This document shows, piece by piece, positions 19,225 to 28,156 of a stretch of DNA of 64,000 nucleotides. The stretch is from CADEFX01 sp050260355 (lineage in GTDB: Bacteria > Pseudomonadota > Alphaproteobacteria > Rhizobiales > Hyphomicrobiaceae): positions 29,497 to 93,496 of the forward strand of contig JBLNBZ010000054.1 of NCBI GenBank assembly GCA_050260355.1, read 5' to 3'. A program made the translations under genes and the position numbers. A model generated the notes under the pieces. That model ran no database searches, was not told the DNA's origin, and was given only the letters and a program-made list of their open reading frames with translations. Position 1 is the first letter of the stretch. Every line of letters starts with the position of its first letter.

Positions 19225-19974
19225 CTAGGGCTCGAAGCCCTCGAAGGTGATGGCGTCAGCCCATTTCTCCGCTACGGCCCTGTCCTCGGCCGTGCGCACC
19301 GTCCAGGTGAAGAGCGGCAGACCCAGCACCTCCCGCACAAAGCGGGTGACCGGCGTTGGCAACGCCTTCACGTGATATGAGAAAAAGTCAGGCGTCGCCT
19401 GCCTGCTCTCCAGCAGATGCGACAGCCTGTAGGCCCGCTCCGCATCGAGCCGGTCGAGCCACCAATCATCTCCTTGATAGAGGCCCGAGACGATGCCTCG
19501 CGGCACCGCGGGCGCCAGATCCTTGATCGCGGCCATCGCGGCCGGATCGAACGACATGAGCGCCAATGGGCCCTTGTAGGCGGCAGCCAGCCGCGCAATC
19601 GCGCCGAGAAACGCGCTGTTCAGCGGCTCCCACTCGCTCTTGATCTCCACCAGCAGGGGCACGCGCCCGGCGGCAAGCTCGAGCAATTCGGCAAATGAAA
19701 GGATACGCTCGCCGGACCCGCGATAGGTCAGTCGCGCGAGCGCGGCAGGCACGAGATCGGTGATCCGCCCCGGATGCTCGACAAGGCGGGTGAGATCGAG
19801 GTCATGGAACACCATCGGCGTGCCGTCCGCGGCGGGCCGCAGGTCGCACTCGATTCCGTAGCCCTTTCGGATCGCCACGGCGAAGGCCGGGCCGGTGTTT
19901 TCGATGATCCCGCCTGCGGCATTGTGCAGGCCGCGGTGTGCAATCGGTCGCAGGAAGACGGAGCGATCGAGCAT
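19225..19974 (-). CDS. Glycerophosphodiester phosphodiesterase
   Basis: 249 residues. The GDPD barrel begins with PIAHRGLHN, whose histidine-arginine pair is catalytic, continues with ENTGPAFAVAI and the metal-binding YGIECDLRPAADG, then VFHD with the second catalytic histidine. It hydrolyses glycerophosphodiesters to glycerol-3-phosphate and an alcohol. No signal peptide is visible, so it is probably cytoplasmic. It begins 6 nt after the RidA-family gene, so the two are probably co-transcribed. Whether it is a UgpQ equivalent cannot be told. Confidence 0.9.
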   Translation of the reverse strand: MLDRSVFLRPIAHRGLHNAAGGIIENTGPAFAVAIRKGYGIECDLRPAADGTPMVFHDLDLTRLVEHPGRITDLVPAALARLTYRGSGERILSFAELLELAAGRVPLLVEIKSEWEPLNSAFLGAIARLAAAYKGPLALMSFDPAAMAAIKDLAPAVPRGIVSGLYQGDDWWLDRLDAERAYRLSHLLESRQATPDFFSYHVKALPTPVTRFVREVLGLPLFTWTVRTAEDRAVAEKWADAITFEGFEP

Positions 19975-19980
19975 GGCTCC

Positions 19981-20451
19981 TCAAGGTGCGGCGATAGCGA
20001 TGATGGCCTCCACCTCGACCGCTGAATTCACCGGCAGGCTGCTCACACCGACGGCAGATCGCGTGTGCCGCCCCTTGTCTCCTAGGATCTCGACAAGGGC
20101 GTCGGAAGCTCCATTCACAACCTGTGGGTGCTCGCTGAAGGTCGGCGCGGCGTTCACGAAGCCAGTGAGCTTGATGATGCCGGCGATCCGGTCGAGGGTG
20201 CCGAGCGCAGATTTCGCCTGCGCCAGGATGTTGAGCGCGCAGATCTTTGCCGCTTCCCGTCCGCGTGCGACGTCGATGTCCGCCCCGAGCTTGCCGGTAA
20301 TTACAGAGCCGTCGGCAGCGCGCGCAATCTGCCCCGAGATGAACAGCAGCTCGCCGGTCACGCAGAAGGGAACATAATTTGCTACGGGAGCAGGCGCGGC
20401 GGGTAGGCTAAGTCCTAGTGCCTTCAGACGTGCTTCGATCGTGTCGCTCAT
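19981..20451 (-). CDS. RidA/YjgF family protein
   Basis: 156 residues, slightly longer than the usual 130 because of an N-terminal stretch. The Rid fold is visible: FISGQIAR, the central IIKLTGFVNA, and the C-terminal RSAVGVSSLPVNSAVEVEA with the arginine that binds the imine substrate's carboxylate. Classic RidA deaminates reactive enamine/imine intermediates. This longer subgroup is common in Hyphomicrobiales and its substrate is not established. First gene of a two-gene unit with the GDPD gene. Confidence 0.88.
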   Translation of the reverse strand: MSDTIEARLKALGLSLPAAPAPVANYVPFCVTGELLFISGQIARAADGSVITGKLGADIDVARGREAAKICALNILAQAKSALGTLDRIAGIIKLTGFVNAAPTFSEHPQVVNGASDALVEILGDKGRHTRSAVGVSSLPVNSAVEVEAIIAIAAP

Positions 20452-20755
20452 GCTTGCCTCTGTTCCGGCGCCTTTGCCGCGTCCAAGTGCCTATTCATGC
20501 GGCGGAATCTGTGACTTTGCAATGATCCCCCGGGTCGCTAGTGTCCCCCTCCTGAAGTTTGCATCTTTTTGCCGCAAACATATTTGCGAACTTCGGAGTA
20601 AGGGTCGCCAGAACTTTCTAGATCTGGTGCAGTTGGTTCGGAGATCGCTCGATTTGTTCGCCACAAGCGTTGGCAGTTCTAGACCGCCACACTGGTGTGA
20701 CTGCGGACCAGGGTACGGTGAGGTCGGTTCTGCCGCGGCCCCTTTGGAGCTCTAC
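20452..20755. promoter_or_regulatory. Divergent ridA/eipB control region with nested dyads
   Basis: About 300 nt with no gene. It contains a 10-nt imperfect inverted repeat (GAAGTTTGCA at 20554-20563, TGCGAACTTC at 20585-20594, one mismatch). Inside it is a shorter dyad TTTGC-C-GCAAA (20568-20578). Such a nested arrangement suggests a regulator-binding site ahead of eipB. The binding protein is not known. Confidence 0.45.
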
Positions 20756-21607
20756 ATGCGCATCCTCCTGCGTTTGTCCTCTGCATGCGCGATTGCTGCA
20801 GCAGCATTCCTGGCCTTCGCCGCGGCGGCGGATGCCAAGGTCCTCGCCCCGCATCGCGCCGTCTACGAGATCAGCCTCGACGCCGCGCGCGGCGGCTCTG
20901 GCGTCACGGACATGTCGGGGCGGATGGTCTACGAGCTTACGGGAAGCGAGTGCGAAGGCTACACGCAGACCATGCGTTTCGTGACGCGGATGGTGAACCA
21001 GGAGGGGGCAGTCACACTCACCGACATCCGTTCGTCGAGCTTCGAGGATGCGACGGGCAAGAATTTTCGCTTCAACTCGAGTCAGTACAAAGATTCAAGG
21101 CTCTCGGAGTCGACCAACGGCGACGCAGCCCGCAAGGACCCCTCCGGCGAGGTCAAGGTCGAGCTGACCAGGCCCGAGAAGAAGGAGGTGCGTCTCAAGC
21201 CGAACGTCCTTTTCCCCATCCAGCACTCGATCGCTCTGATAAAGGCCGCGGAGAAAGGGACCCAGGTTTTCGAAGCCGACCTCTATGACGGATCGGAGAA
21301 GGGGGAGAAGGTGTACGCGACGACCGCCTACATTGGCGCCGTTCGCAAGCCTGGCTTCAACAAGGAGCTACCGCGGGCAGCCAACGCCGAACGCCTCGAC
21401 AAGCTCAAGTCGTGGCCGGTCTCGATCAGCTACTTCGAGCCCGGCTCGGAAAACCAGGACGCGCTGCCGGCCTACGAGCTTGCGTTTCTCTACTTCGAGA
21501 ACGGCGTGTCGCGGCGTCTCTTCATCGACTACGGCGAGTTCGCGATCCGCGGCAATCTCAAGGAGATCACCTTCTACGAGCCGGGGAAATGCAACGGCAA
21601 GAAGTAG
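20756..21607 (+). CDS. eipB: EipB-family periplasmic envelope-integrity protein (DUF1849)
   Basis: 283 residues. A signal peptide covers about residues 1-27 (hydrophobic core IAAAAFLAFAAAADA). The mature part starts APHRAVYEISL and has the family's paired cysteines, one early (TGSECEGY) and one at the very end (EPGKCNGKK), expected to form a disulfide that closes the beta-spiral. In Brucella EipB is periplasmic and needed for envelope integrity. The start at 20756 is chosen for the GGAG upstream and because the signal peptide begins there; upstream frame sequence is unrelated. Confidence 0.9.
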   Translation: MRILLRLSSACAIAAAAFLAFAAAADAKVLAPHRAVYEISLDAARGGSGVTDMSGRMVYELTGSECEGYTQTMRFVTRMVNQEGAVTLTDIRSSSFEDATGKNFRFNSSQYKDSRLSESTNGDAARKDPSGEVKVELTRPEKKEVRLKPNVLFPIQHSIALIKAAEKGTQVFEADLYDGSEKGEKVYATTAYIGAVRKPGFNKELPRAANAERLDKLKSWPVSISYFEPGSENQDALPAYELAFLYFENGVSRRLFIDYGEFAIRGNLKEITFYEPGKCNGKK

Positions 21608-21609
21608 AC

Positions 21610-21625
21610 GGCGCCCGCAGGCGCC
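21610..21625. terminator. Hairpin between convergent eipB and carboxypeptidase genes
   Basis: GGCGCC-CGCA-GGCGCC, a 6-bp GC stem within the 26-nt gap between two convergent stops. There is no T-run, so it is at best a weak bidirectional terminator. Confidence 0.4.
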
Positions 21626-21633
21626 GATCCCTC

Positions 21634-23250
21634 CTACTCGACCTTCGCCACGTGGCACTCGAACTGCCGGCGCTTGAGCTTTTGGCAGGTCGCATTCGCA
21701 GTCTGTGAATCGAAACCCGAGAAGCGCGCGCGATAGAGCTGCTTTCCGGCATGCTGCACCGGTTGTGAGACCGGCGGGCGTCCCGCGAGCAGATCGCCTG
21801 CGCGGGCGCGCGCAGCCTGGAGCTGGCGCATGGCTTCCGCTTGCGAGCTGTAGGCTCCCACTTGCACGGCAAAGGTGCCGCGGCCGGCAACGGGCGCGGA
21901 GATTTGCGTCGGAGCCGAAGCCTGGGAGCGGTGAGCCAAGGCACTCGTGACTGCAGGCGTCACCGGCGGCTGCCCGCGTGAGAGTCGATCTGCCTGCGCC
22001 TCGAGGCTCGAGGGCAGCGCTCCCCGCCCTCCTTGCGACGTCGGCTCCGCTACAACTTGCGAAAGCATCGGCAGCGCGCCGGCATCAGCCGTGGTTCTCG
22101 AGACTGCGGCCGACTGTGACAGCGGCTCGGCCTGGGTCACTCTGGCTCTCGGCGCCACCAGCACCGGCCGCACCCGAGCGATCTCGATCGGGGGCCCCTT
22201 GAGCACCGGAGCCTCGTCCGGCTGCCTCGTGGCCTGCAGCGGCTCCGGCGCGCTGTTGCGCCTTGCCGTCTCGCCAATCGATCTGGCCGCCGGCTCGACA
22301 GCCGACTGCGTCGCCGCGTGCCGCTCCTGCCGCTGGGCAGCCTGGCGCTCGGTACTGCGCCTGTCGGCCGCCCTTGCCACCAGCACGGGCTTGCGTGTCT
22401 TGACCGTCGAGGCCTCCGCGATCGAACGTCTCAGGAGGGCGCGCATGAGGACGTTGCGCGAGGCCGCGGAGGAGCCGCCGAACACCACGCCGACCACGTG
22501 CTTGCCGTCGCGCCTTACCGACGTGACGATATTGAAACCTGACGCAGCCGTGTAGCCCGTCTTTATCCCGTCGACGCCTTCGAAGCTGCCGAGCAGCGTG
22601 TTGTGATTCCGGAACGACTTGCCGCCATAGTGGAAGGCGCGAATTGAGAACAAGGGATAGTAGCGCGGGAAGTCGTCGTAGAGGTGCAGCGCGAGCGTGA
22701 CCATATCGCGGGCGGTGGTGACCTGGTCCGGGTCGGGCAGGCCGTGCGGATTCTTGAACACCGTTGCCGACATCCCGAGCGCCCGCGCCTTCTGGGTCAT
22801 GATCCGGGCGAATTTCGCCTCCGAGCCCGCAATGTGCTCGGCCAGGGCCACCGCGATGTCGTTGGCAGATTTGGTGATCAGGGCCCTGATTGCGTCGCCG
22901 ACGGTGATCTCGCTTCCTGCGTCCAGGCCCAGGCGCGAGGGAGGTGTGTTGGCCGCGGCCTCTGAGATCCTGATGCGGTTATGGGGCTCCAGGCGATGCT
23001 GCTCCAGCAACTCGAAGACGATGTATAGGGTCATCATCTTCGTCAGCGAGGCAGGATAGCGCGGCTCGTCGGCGGCCTGTGCGTGCAGCACGCGTCCGGT
23101 GTTGGCATCCACCACGAGACTGGCGTACCTGCCGGCAGCCGCAGCTTCGCTATGCGGGCCGGCTGTCAGGCACACAATGCCGGCAGCGAGCGCAAATCTG
23201 ACGAGCGCAACCACAATGGCTGGCGCGTGCCGTACAACTGACCCCTGCAT
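21634..23250 (-). CDS. D-alanyl-D-alanine carboxypeptidase with SPOR domain
   Basis: 538 residues from the ATG at 23250 (GAGAGGG upstream). A signal peptide (residues about 1-35) leads into a penicillin-binding-protein 5-type domain with SxxK in PASLTKMMT, SxN in TKSANDIAV and KTG in GIKTGYTAAS. A proline/glutamine/alanine-rich linker of about 180 residues follows, then a C-terminal SPOR domain (FAVQVGAYSSQAEAMRQL) that binds denuded glycan at the septum. It trims the terminal D-alanine of peptidoglycan stem peptides. The PBP5-plus-SPOR architecture is typical for alphaproteobacteria. Confidence 0.92.
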   Translation of the reverse strand: MQGSVVRHAPAIVVALVRFALAAGIVCLTAGPHSEAAAAGRYASLVVDANTGRVLHAQAADEPRYPASLTKMMTLYIVFELLEQHRLEPHNRIRISEAAANTPPSRLGLDAGSEITVGDAIRALITKSANDIAVALAEHIAGSEAKFARIMTQKARALGMSATVFKNPHGLPDPDQVTTARDMVTLALHLYDDFPRYYPLFSIRAFHYGGKSFRNHNTLLGSFEGVDGIKTGYTAASGFNIVTSVRRDGKHVVGVVFGGSSAASRNVLMRALLRRSIAEASTVKTRKPVLVARAADRRSTERQAAQRQERHAATQSAVEPAARSIGETARRNSAPEPLQATRQPDEAPVLKGPPIEIARVRPVLVAPRARVTQAEPLSQSAAVSRTTADAGALPMLSQVVAEPTSQGGRGALPSSLEAQADRLSRGQPPVTPAVTSALAHRSQASAPTQISAPVAGRGTFAVQVGAYSSQAEAMRQLQAARARAGDLLAGRPPVSQPVQHAGKQLYRARFSGFDSQTANATCQKLKRRQFECHVAKVE

Positions 23251-23586
23251 ACCCTCTCGCCCAACGCCTTGCCGGCTGCCCGGTCGTTCAATTCTTTTCA
23301 GTGACCGGCAGCTGGGCCCTCGACCCGCCAAACACCCCAAGTGAGCCACTGCTTTGGGGCGAGCATTTGGCGCAAGACGCCGCGTGGTCCGATACAGCCG
23401 GCAAGCAAACGCTAGCCGACAGGGCTTTGGGTCTGGTAAACTGTCATGGTTAAGAAGATTGTATGTTGCAATGCAGCGAAAATCTTGGCATTATTGTGCG
23501 GCGCAACTGCCAGCCGATGCCGAGCATCGGGACATCTTGTCCCCCGCAGACCTGCAACAGCCGCCCCCCGACAGAGGAACCCAGCT
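23251..23586. promoter_or_regulatory. Control region upstream of phasin gene 1
   Basis: 336 nt without a gene. It holds ATGGTTAA at 23446-23453 (TTAACCAT on the other strand, continuing ACAGT after one extra G). It also holds two TGC-centred dyads, TGCAATGCA (23467-23475) and TGCGGCGCA (23497-23505). TGC...GCA dyads resemble published PhaR/AniA operators near phasin genes. Similar elements occur before the second phasin gene at 54.8 kb. Confidence 0.4.
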
Positions 23587-23931
23587 ATGATGAAGCCCTT
23601 CGAAATGAAGCCTTTCGAGGATTTCCAGAAGATCGGCCAAAATAACGTCGATGCCGCCATGAAGGCGTTCGGCGAGTGGAACAAGGGCTGGCAAGCGATC
23701 GCCGCCGAGATGAGCGACTACACCAAGCGGTCGTTCGAGGAAGGCTCAGCGACCTTCGAGAAGCTGCTCTCGGCCAAGTCGATGGAACAGGCGTTCGAGA
23801 TCCAGTCCAACTATGCCAAACGGGCGTACGATGAGTACATGCACCAGCTCAACAAGATCGGTGGCATGTGCGCCGAGCTCGCCAAGGAGACCTACCGCCC
23901 GGTCGAGCGCGCGATGCAGAACGGCCGCTGA
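23587..23931 (+). CDS. Phasin family protein 1
   Basis: 114 residues, start ATG at 23587 with AGAGGA upstream. Phasins coat polyhydroxyalkanoate granules. The sequence is an amphipathic, mostly helical phasin_2-type domain: PFEDFQKIGQNNVDAAMKAF, then the central SATFEKLLSAKSMEQAFEIQ and a final ETYRPVERAM. It is followed by a strong terminator, so it is monocistronic. The 47 extra codons of open frame upstream are not phasin-like. No PHA synthase is present in the window. Confidence 0.9.
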   Translation: MMKPFEMKPFEDFQKIGQNNVDAAMKAFGEWNKGWQAIAAEMSDYTKRSFEEGSATFEKLLSAKSMEQAFEIQSNYAKRAYDEYMHQLNKIGGMCAELAKETYRPVERAMQNGR

Positions 23932-23960
23932 GGCGTTGTTTCAGCAAAACGCGAGCGAGT

Positions 23961-23990
23961 GGGCCTGGCGGCGAGCCGGGCCCTTTTTTT
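23961..23990 (+). terminator. Rho-independent terminator of phasin gene 1
   Basis: 9-bp GC-rich stem (one G-T pair) at 23961-23969 and 23975-23983 with a 5-nt loop, followed by seven T. It lies 30 nt after the phasin stop. Confidence 0.88.
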
Positions 23991-24211
23991 ATTCGCGGGG
24001 CGAGCCCACATGTGGCAGGGCCGTCGCGAGGGGACCATCGGAAAAGTGGCGCTCTTGGTATCGCGGCGGCCGCGTTTGCGATCGCGGTGAAGCTGCCGTA
24101 ACAATAGCCAAGGAGTCTCGAAAGCGACGGTTGGCTTTTGCGATGATCAGAGAACCGCATGGGATGCGGGGGTGTGTCGCCCCCGTGACGCACGGCGAAG
24201 GACTGATACTG

Positions 24212-24541
24212 ATGGCGGGCAAGGACGGCTCGCGCGGCGACGAGGAGGGCAAGACCGGTCTCGTCACCAAAACGCGCCCGAAGACGAAGCGGCCAAGTCT
24301 TTACAAGGTCTTGCTGCTGAACGACGACTACACGCCGATGGAGTTCGTCGTGCACGTCCTCGAGCGCTTCTTCAACAAGGGCCGGGAGGAGGCCACGCGC
24401 ATCATGCTGCACGTACACCACAAGGGTGTGGGTATCTGCGGCGTCTACACGTACGAGATCGCCGAAACCAAGGTTGCGCAGGTGATGGATTTCTCCCGCC
24501 AACACCAGCATCCGCTGCAATGCACCCTGGAAAAGGAATAG
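24212..24541 (+). CDS. clpS: ClpS, adaptor for ClpA protease
   Basis: 109 residues from the ATG at 24212 (AAGGA nine bases upstream). The adaptor core is clear: VLLLNDDYTPMEFVVHVLE and the substrate-pocket region TRIMLHVHHKGVGICGVYTY. ClpS delivers N-end-rule substrates to ClpAP and blocks other ClpA substrates. The first 30 residues form the flexible extension that inserts into ClpA. It ends 7 nt before clpA, and the clpA ribosome-binding site overlaps the end of clpS. Confidence 0.95.
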   Translation: MAGKDGSRGDEEGKTGLVTKTRPKTKRPSLYKVLLLNDDYTPMEFVVHVLERFFNKGREEATRIMLHVHHKGVGICGVYTYEIAETKVAQVMDFSRQHQHPLQCTLEKE

Positions 24542-24548
24542 GCAACAC

Positions 24549-27008
24549 GTGCCATCGTTCTCAAAAAGCCTAGAGGCGGCGCTGCATCGCGCCCTCGAGT
24601 ACGCCAACGAGCGTAATCACGAATATGCGACATTGGAGCATTTGCTGCTGGCGTTGCTCGATGATCGCGACGCCGCCGCCGTCATGCGAGCCTGCAACGT
24701 CGAGGTCGATGTGCTGCGGCGGCGCGTGTCCGACTATCTCGATCAGGAGCTCGGCAGCCTCGTCGTGAAGGGCCACACTGAGGCCTCCCCGACGACTGGC
24801 TTCCAGCGGGTCGTGCATCGGGCCGTCGTGCACGTGCAGTCGTCCGGCCGCGAGGAGGTGACCGGCGCCAATATCCTGATTGCCATTTTTGCCGAGCGCG
24901 AGAGCCACGCGGCGTTCTTCCTGCAGGAGCAGGATATGACGCGCTTCGACGCGGTTCAGTACGTCAGCCACGGCATCGCCAAGCGGCCCGGCATGAGCGA
25001 TCCGCGGCCCGTTCGCGGGGTCGACGAGGAGAGCAACGGCGAGAACGGCGGCGCAGAGAAGAAGCAGGGTGCCGACGCCCTCAACACCTACTGCGTCAAT
25101 CTCAACAAGAAGGCACGCGACGGCAGGATTGATCCGCTGATCGGCCGCGAGCCCGAGGTGCTGCGCACGATCCAGGTGCTGTGCCGGCGGCAGAAGAACA
25201 ATCCTTTGTTCGTGGGTGATCCTGGTGTCGGCAAGACGGCCATCGCCGAAGGCCTGGCACGCAAGATCATCCGCGGAGAGGTGCCCGAAGTTCTCAAGGA
25301 TGCCACCATCTTCGCGCTCGACATGGGCGCGCTGCTGGCCGGCACGCGCTACCGCGGCGACTTCGAGGAGCGCCTCAAGGCCGTCATGAGGGAGGTCGAG
25401 AACTATCCGGGCGCAATCCTGTTCATCGACGAGATCCACACCGTGATCGGCGCTGGCGCCACCTCTGGCGGCGCCATGGATGCGTCCAATCTGCTGAAGC
25501 CCGCCCTGCAGTCGGGCACCGTGCGCTGCATCGGCTCGACGACCTACAAGGAATACCGGCAGCACTTCGAGAAGGATCGCGCCCTGGTGCGGCGGTTCCA
25601 GAAGATCGACGTCAATGAGCCGTCGGTCGAGGATTCCATCGAGATCATGAAAGGCTTGAAGCCCTACTTCGAGGAGTTCCACAAGCTCAAGTACACCAAC
25701 GAGGCGATCACCGCGGCCGTCGAGCTGTCGGCCAAGTACATCCATGATCGCAAATTGCCGGACAAGGCCATCGACGTGATCGACGAGACCGGCGCGTCGC
25801 AGATGCTGGTTCCGGAGGGCAAGCGCAAGAAGAAGATCACCGTCAAGGAGATCGAGGCCACGGTGGCGACCATGGCTCGCATTCCGCCCAAGACCGTGTC
25901 CAAGTCCGATGCCGAGGTGATGGCCAACCTGGAGAAGGACCTCAAGCGCCTCGTCTTCGGCCAGGATCCGGCGATCACGGCGCTGGCTTCGGCGATCAAG
26001 CTTGCGCGTGCAGGCTTGCGTGAGCCCGAGAAGCCAATCGGCTGCTACCTGTTCTCGGGTCCCACCGGTGTCGGCAAGACCGAGGTGGCCAAGCAGCTTG
26101 CCGCGCTCATGGGCATCGAGCTGCTGCGGTTCGACATGTCGGAGTACATGGAGAAGCACACCGTGAGCCGCCTCATCGGTGCGCCTCCAGGCTACGTCGG
26201 CTTCGATCAGGGCGGCCTGCTCACGGACGGCATCGACCAGCATCCCCACAGCGTGCTGCTGCTGGACGAGATCGAGAAGGCGCACCCGGATCTGTTCAAC
26301 ATCCTCCTGCAGGTGATGGACCACGGCAAGCTGACCGACCACAACGGCAAGCAGGTCGATTTCCGCAACGTCATTCTGATCATGACGACCAACGCCGGCG
26401 CGTCGGATCTGGCGCGGCCTGCCATTGGGTTTAATCGGACGAAGCGTGAGGGCGACGATCAGGAGGCGATCAATCGGTTGTTCACGCCGGAGTTCCGCAA
26501 TCGGCTCGACGCCGTGATTGCGTTCTCGGGCTTGCCGCCCGAGATCATCAGCAAGGTGGTCGAGAAGTTCATCTTCCAGCTCGAGGCGCAGCTCGCCGAT
26601 CGCGGCGTGACGATCGAGCTGTCGGAAGGGGCGGCCAAGTGGCTGGCAGAAAAGGGCTACGACGAGAAGTTCGGCGCCCGGCCGCTCGCTCGCACCATCC
26701 AGGAGTACATCAAGAAGCCGCTGGCTGAGGAGCTTCTGTTCGGCAAGCTCGAGAACGGCGGGGTGGCGCGCGTGCTGCTGGTCGGAGAGGGCGAGGACAG
26801 CAAGCTTACGTTCGAGTACCTGCCGGCGGATCCGAGCAAGGCGGTGAAGCCGAAGGAGGAGGAGGACGGCGAGGAGGGCGAGGACGGCACCGACGATGCG
26901 TTGGTCGGCGCCAGCCCGAAGAAGGCCTTGCCGGGCCCCAAGGAGCGCAAAGACAGGGCCAAGCCGAGCGGCGCCGTGCCGAGCGTGCCGCGCCGGAAGG
27001 AGGACTAG
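24549..27008 (+). CDS. clpA: ClpA, AAA+ unfoldase of ClpAP
   Basis: 819 residues from a GTG start. An N-terminal Clp repeat domain (ALEYANERNHEYATLEHLLL) is followed by two AAA+ modules, with Walker A motifs GDPGVGKTA (D1) and GPTGVGKTE (D2) and Walker B sequences FIDEIHT and LLLDEIEKAHPD. It unfolds substrates for ClpP. The C-terminus carries an acidic then basic low-complexity extension of about 50 residues beyond the E. coli end, as in many alphaproteobacterial ClpA. clpP is not in the window. Confidence 0.95.
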   Translation: MPSFSKSLEAALHRALEYANERNHEYATLEHLLLALLDDRDAAAVMRACNVEVDVLRRRVSDYLDQELGSLVVKGHTEASPTTGFQRVVHRAVVHVQSSGREEVTGANILIAIFAERESHAAFFLQEQDMTRFDAVQYVSHGIAKRPGMSDPRPVRGVDEESNGENGGAEKKQGADALNTYCVNLNKKARDGRIDPLIGREPEVLRTIQVLCRRQKNNPLFVGDPGVGKTAIAEGLARKIIRGEVPEVLKDATIFALDMGALLAGTRYRGDFEERLKAVMREVENYPGAILFIDEIHTVIGAGATSGGAMDASNLLKPALQSGTVRCIGSTTYKEYRQHFEKDRALVRRFQKIDVNEPSVEDSIEIMKGLKPYFEEFHKLKYTNEAITAAVELSAKYIHDRKLPDKAIDVIDETGASQMLVPEGKRKKKITVKEIEATVATMARIPPKTVSKSDAEVMANLEKDLKRLVFGQDPAITALASAIKLARAGLREPEKPIGCYLFSGPTGVGKTEVAKQLAALMGIELLRFDMSEYMEKHTVSRLIGAPPGYVGFDQGGLLTDGIDQHPHSVLLLDEIEKAHPDLFNILLQVMDHGKLTDHNGKQVDFRNVILIMTTNAGASDLARPAIGFNRTKREGDDQEAINRLFTPEFRNRLDAVIAFSGLPPEIISKVVEKFIFQLEAQLADRGVTIELSEGAAKWLAEKGYDEKFGARPLARTIQEYIKKPLAEELLFGKLENGGVARVLLVGEGEDSKLTFEYLPADPSKAVKPKEEEDGEEGEDGTDDALVGASPKKALPGPKERKDRAKPSGAVPSVPRRKED

Positions 27009-27038
27009 GCTCCTCCGAATGAGCGCTCGAGGTCGAAC

Positions 27039-27074
27039 AGGCAGGGCGGCTGCGGCCGGCCTGCCTTTTGTTTT
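27039..27074 (+). terminator. Rho-independent terminator of clpSA
   Basis: AGGCAGG-g-CGGC stem (27039-27050) pairing with GCCG-g-CCTGCCT (27055-27066), 4-nt loop, then TTTGTTTT. It lies 30 nt after the clpA stop. Confidence 0.85.
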
Positions 27075-27155
27075 CCTGGGCGGTTGCAGATCCGGCTAAC
27101 CGATTGGCAACCCAATCCTCCCTAGTGTGGCGCCTCACCAGTCGGATGGCGCCGC

Positions 27156-28127
27156 ATGCAACTCGGTGGAGGATCATCTGCCTTGCCGGCCTTCATGCCG
27201 GCCGAGCGCGCCATGCTCGGCGTCACGCTGGCGCTTGGGCTGGTCGACCTGACGCTGATCGTGGCCCGCGGTGCAGCCTTGGACTGGCCGGCCTACGCAA
27301 TCATCGTCGCGATCAGCGTTGTCGTGCTGGGGCTCGGGCTCTTCTACCGCCGCACCCGGCGAAGCGAGGCGCTCGCCGCGACGCTCATTGCGACCGCGAG
27401 CTTTCTTCTCTTTACGCTGGTTGCGTCGGTGTCCAACTACCTGCTGCTGCCGGTGTGGCGGTCACCCATCGACCCGCTATTGGCGCAGCTCGACGCCAGC
27501 CTCGGATTTCATTGGCCCGATCTGCTGGCATTCGCGGCCAGCCATCCGCTGGCCGTCGAAGCCATGCGCTTTGCCTACCTGTCCTCGCTGCCGCAGTTCG
27601 CGCTGATCGTCGTCGTCCTCGGGCTCAGCGGGCGCACAGCCGATCTCTACGTCTTTATGCTCGCAACGACGCTGGCGTGCCTTGCCACCGTCGCGATCTG
27701 GGCGCTGTTTCCGTCTTTCGGTACGACGACCCTTTTCCATCTCGATGCTGCCGTTGAAAGGGCGGTTCGGCCGGTCGTTGGCTCCGCTTACGGCGCCGAG
27801 CTCAAGCGCCTCGCAGCGTACGGGCCTGCTGTGATCTCGCCCAAGAATGCCTTGGGCCTCATTGCCGCGCCGTCGTTTCATACCGTGATGGCGATCCTCG
27901 CCGCCTATGCGACGCTCGGCGTGCGGTGGCTCTCACCGGCCGCAATCGTGCTCAACGTGATGGTGCTGCCCGGCGTCCTCGTGCACGGCGGCCATCACCT
28001 GGTCGATGTGCTCGCGGGCGCGATCGTCGCCATCGCCGGCATCGCTGCTGCTCGCGCCTTGGTGCAAGGCTCACTCAAGCCGGCAAGCCTGTCGCCGGCG
28101 CATGCCGGCGCCGCGCTCCCGCACTGA
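27156..28127 (+). CDS. PAP2-superfamily integral membrane protein
   Basis: 323 residues, about six to seven membrane segments. Phosphatase-like signatures are at the C-terminal part: APSFHTVMAIL, corresponding to the PSxHxx motif, and HGGHHLVDVLAG, corresponding to the SRxxxxxHxxxD motif. In this layout members resemble the inositolphosphotransferase / Aur1-like PAP2 group more than classical lipid phosphatases. Substrate unknown; a phospholipid or polyprenyl phosphate is likely. It stands alone after the clpA terminator and converges with the HIT gene. Confidence 0.8.
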   Translation: MQLGGGSSALPAFMPAERAMLGVTLALGLVDLTLIVARGAALDWPAYAIIVAISVVVLGLGLFYRRTRRSEALAATLIATASFLLFTLVASVSNYLLLPVWRSPIDPLLAQLDASLGFHWPDLLAFAASHPLAVEAMRFAYLSSLPQFALIVVVLGLSGRTADLYVFMLATTLACLATVAIWALFPSFGTTTLFHLDAAVERAVRPVVGSAYGAELKRLAAYGPAVISPKNALGLIAAPSFHTVMAILAAYATLGVRWLSPAAIVLNVMVLPGVLVHGGHHLVDVLAGAIVAIAGIAAARALVQGSLKPASLSPAHAGAALPH

Positions 28128-28156
28128 GACGCCGGCTCGCGTTGCCGCTCGTCGGC

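Noticed and set aside
24570..26342. 590-codon minus-strand open frame
   Set aside because: Exact antisense of clpA, with compositional bias of a reversed coding strand and no motif.
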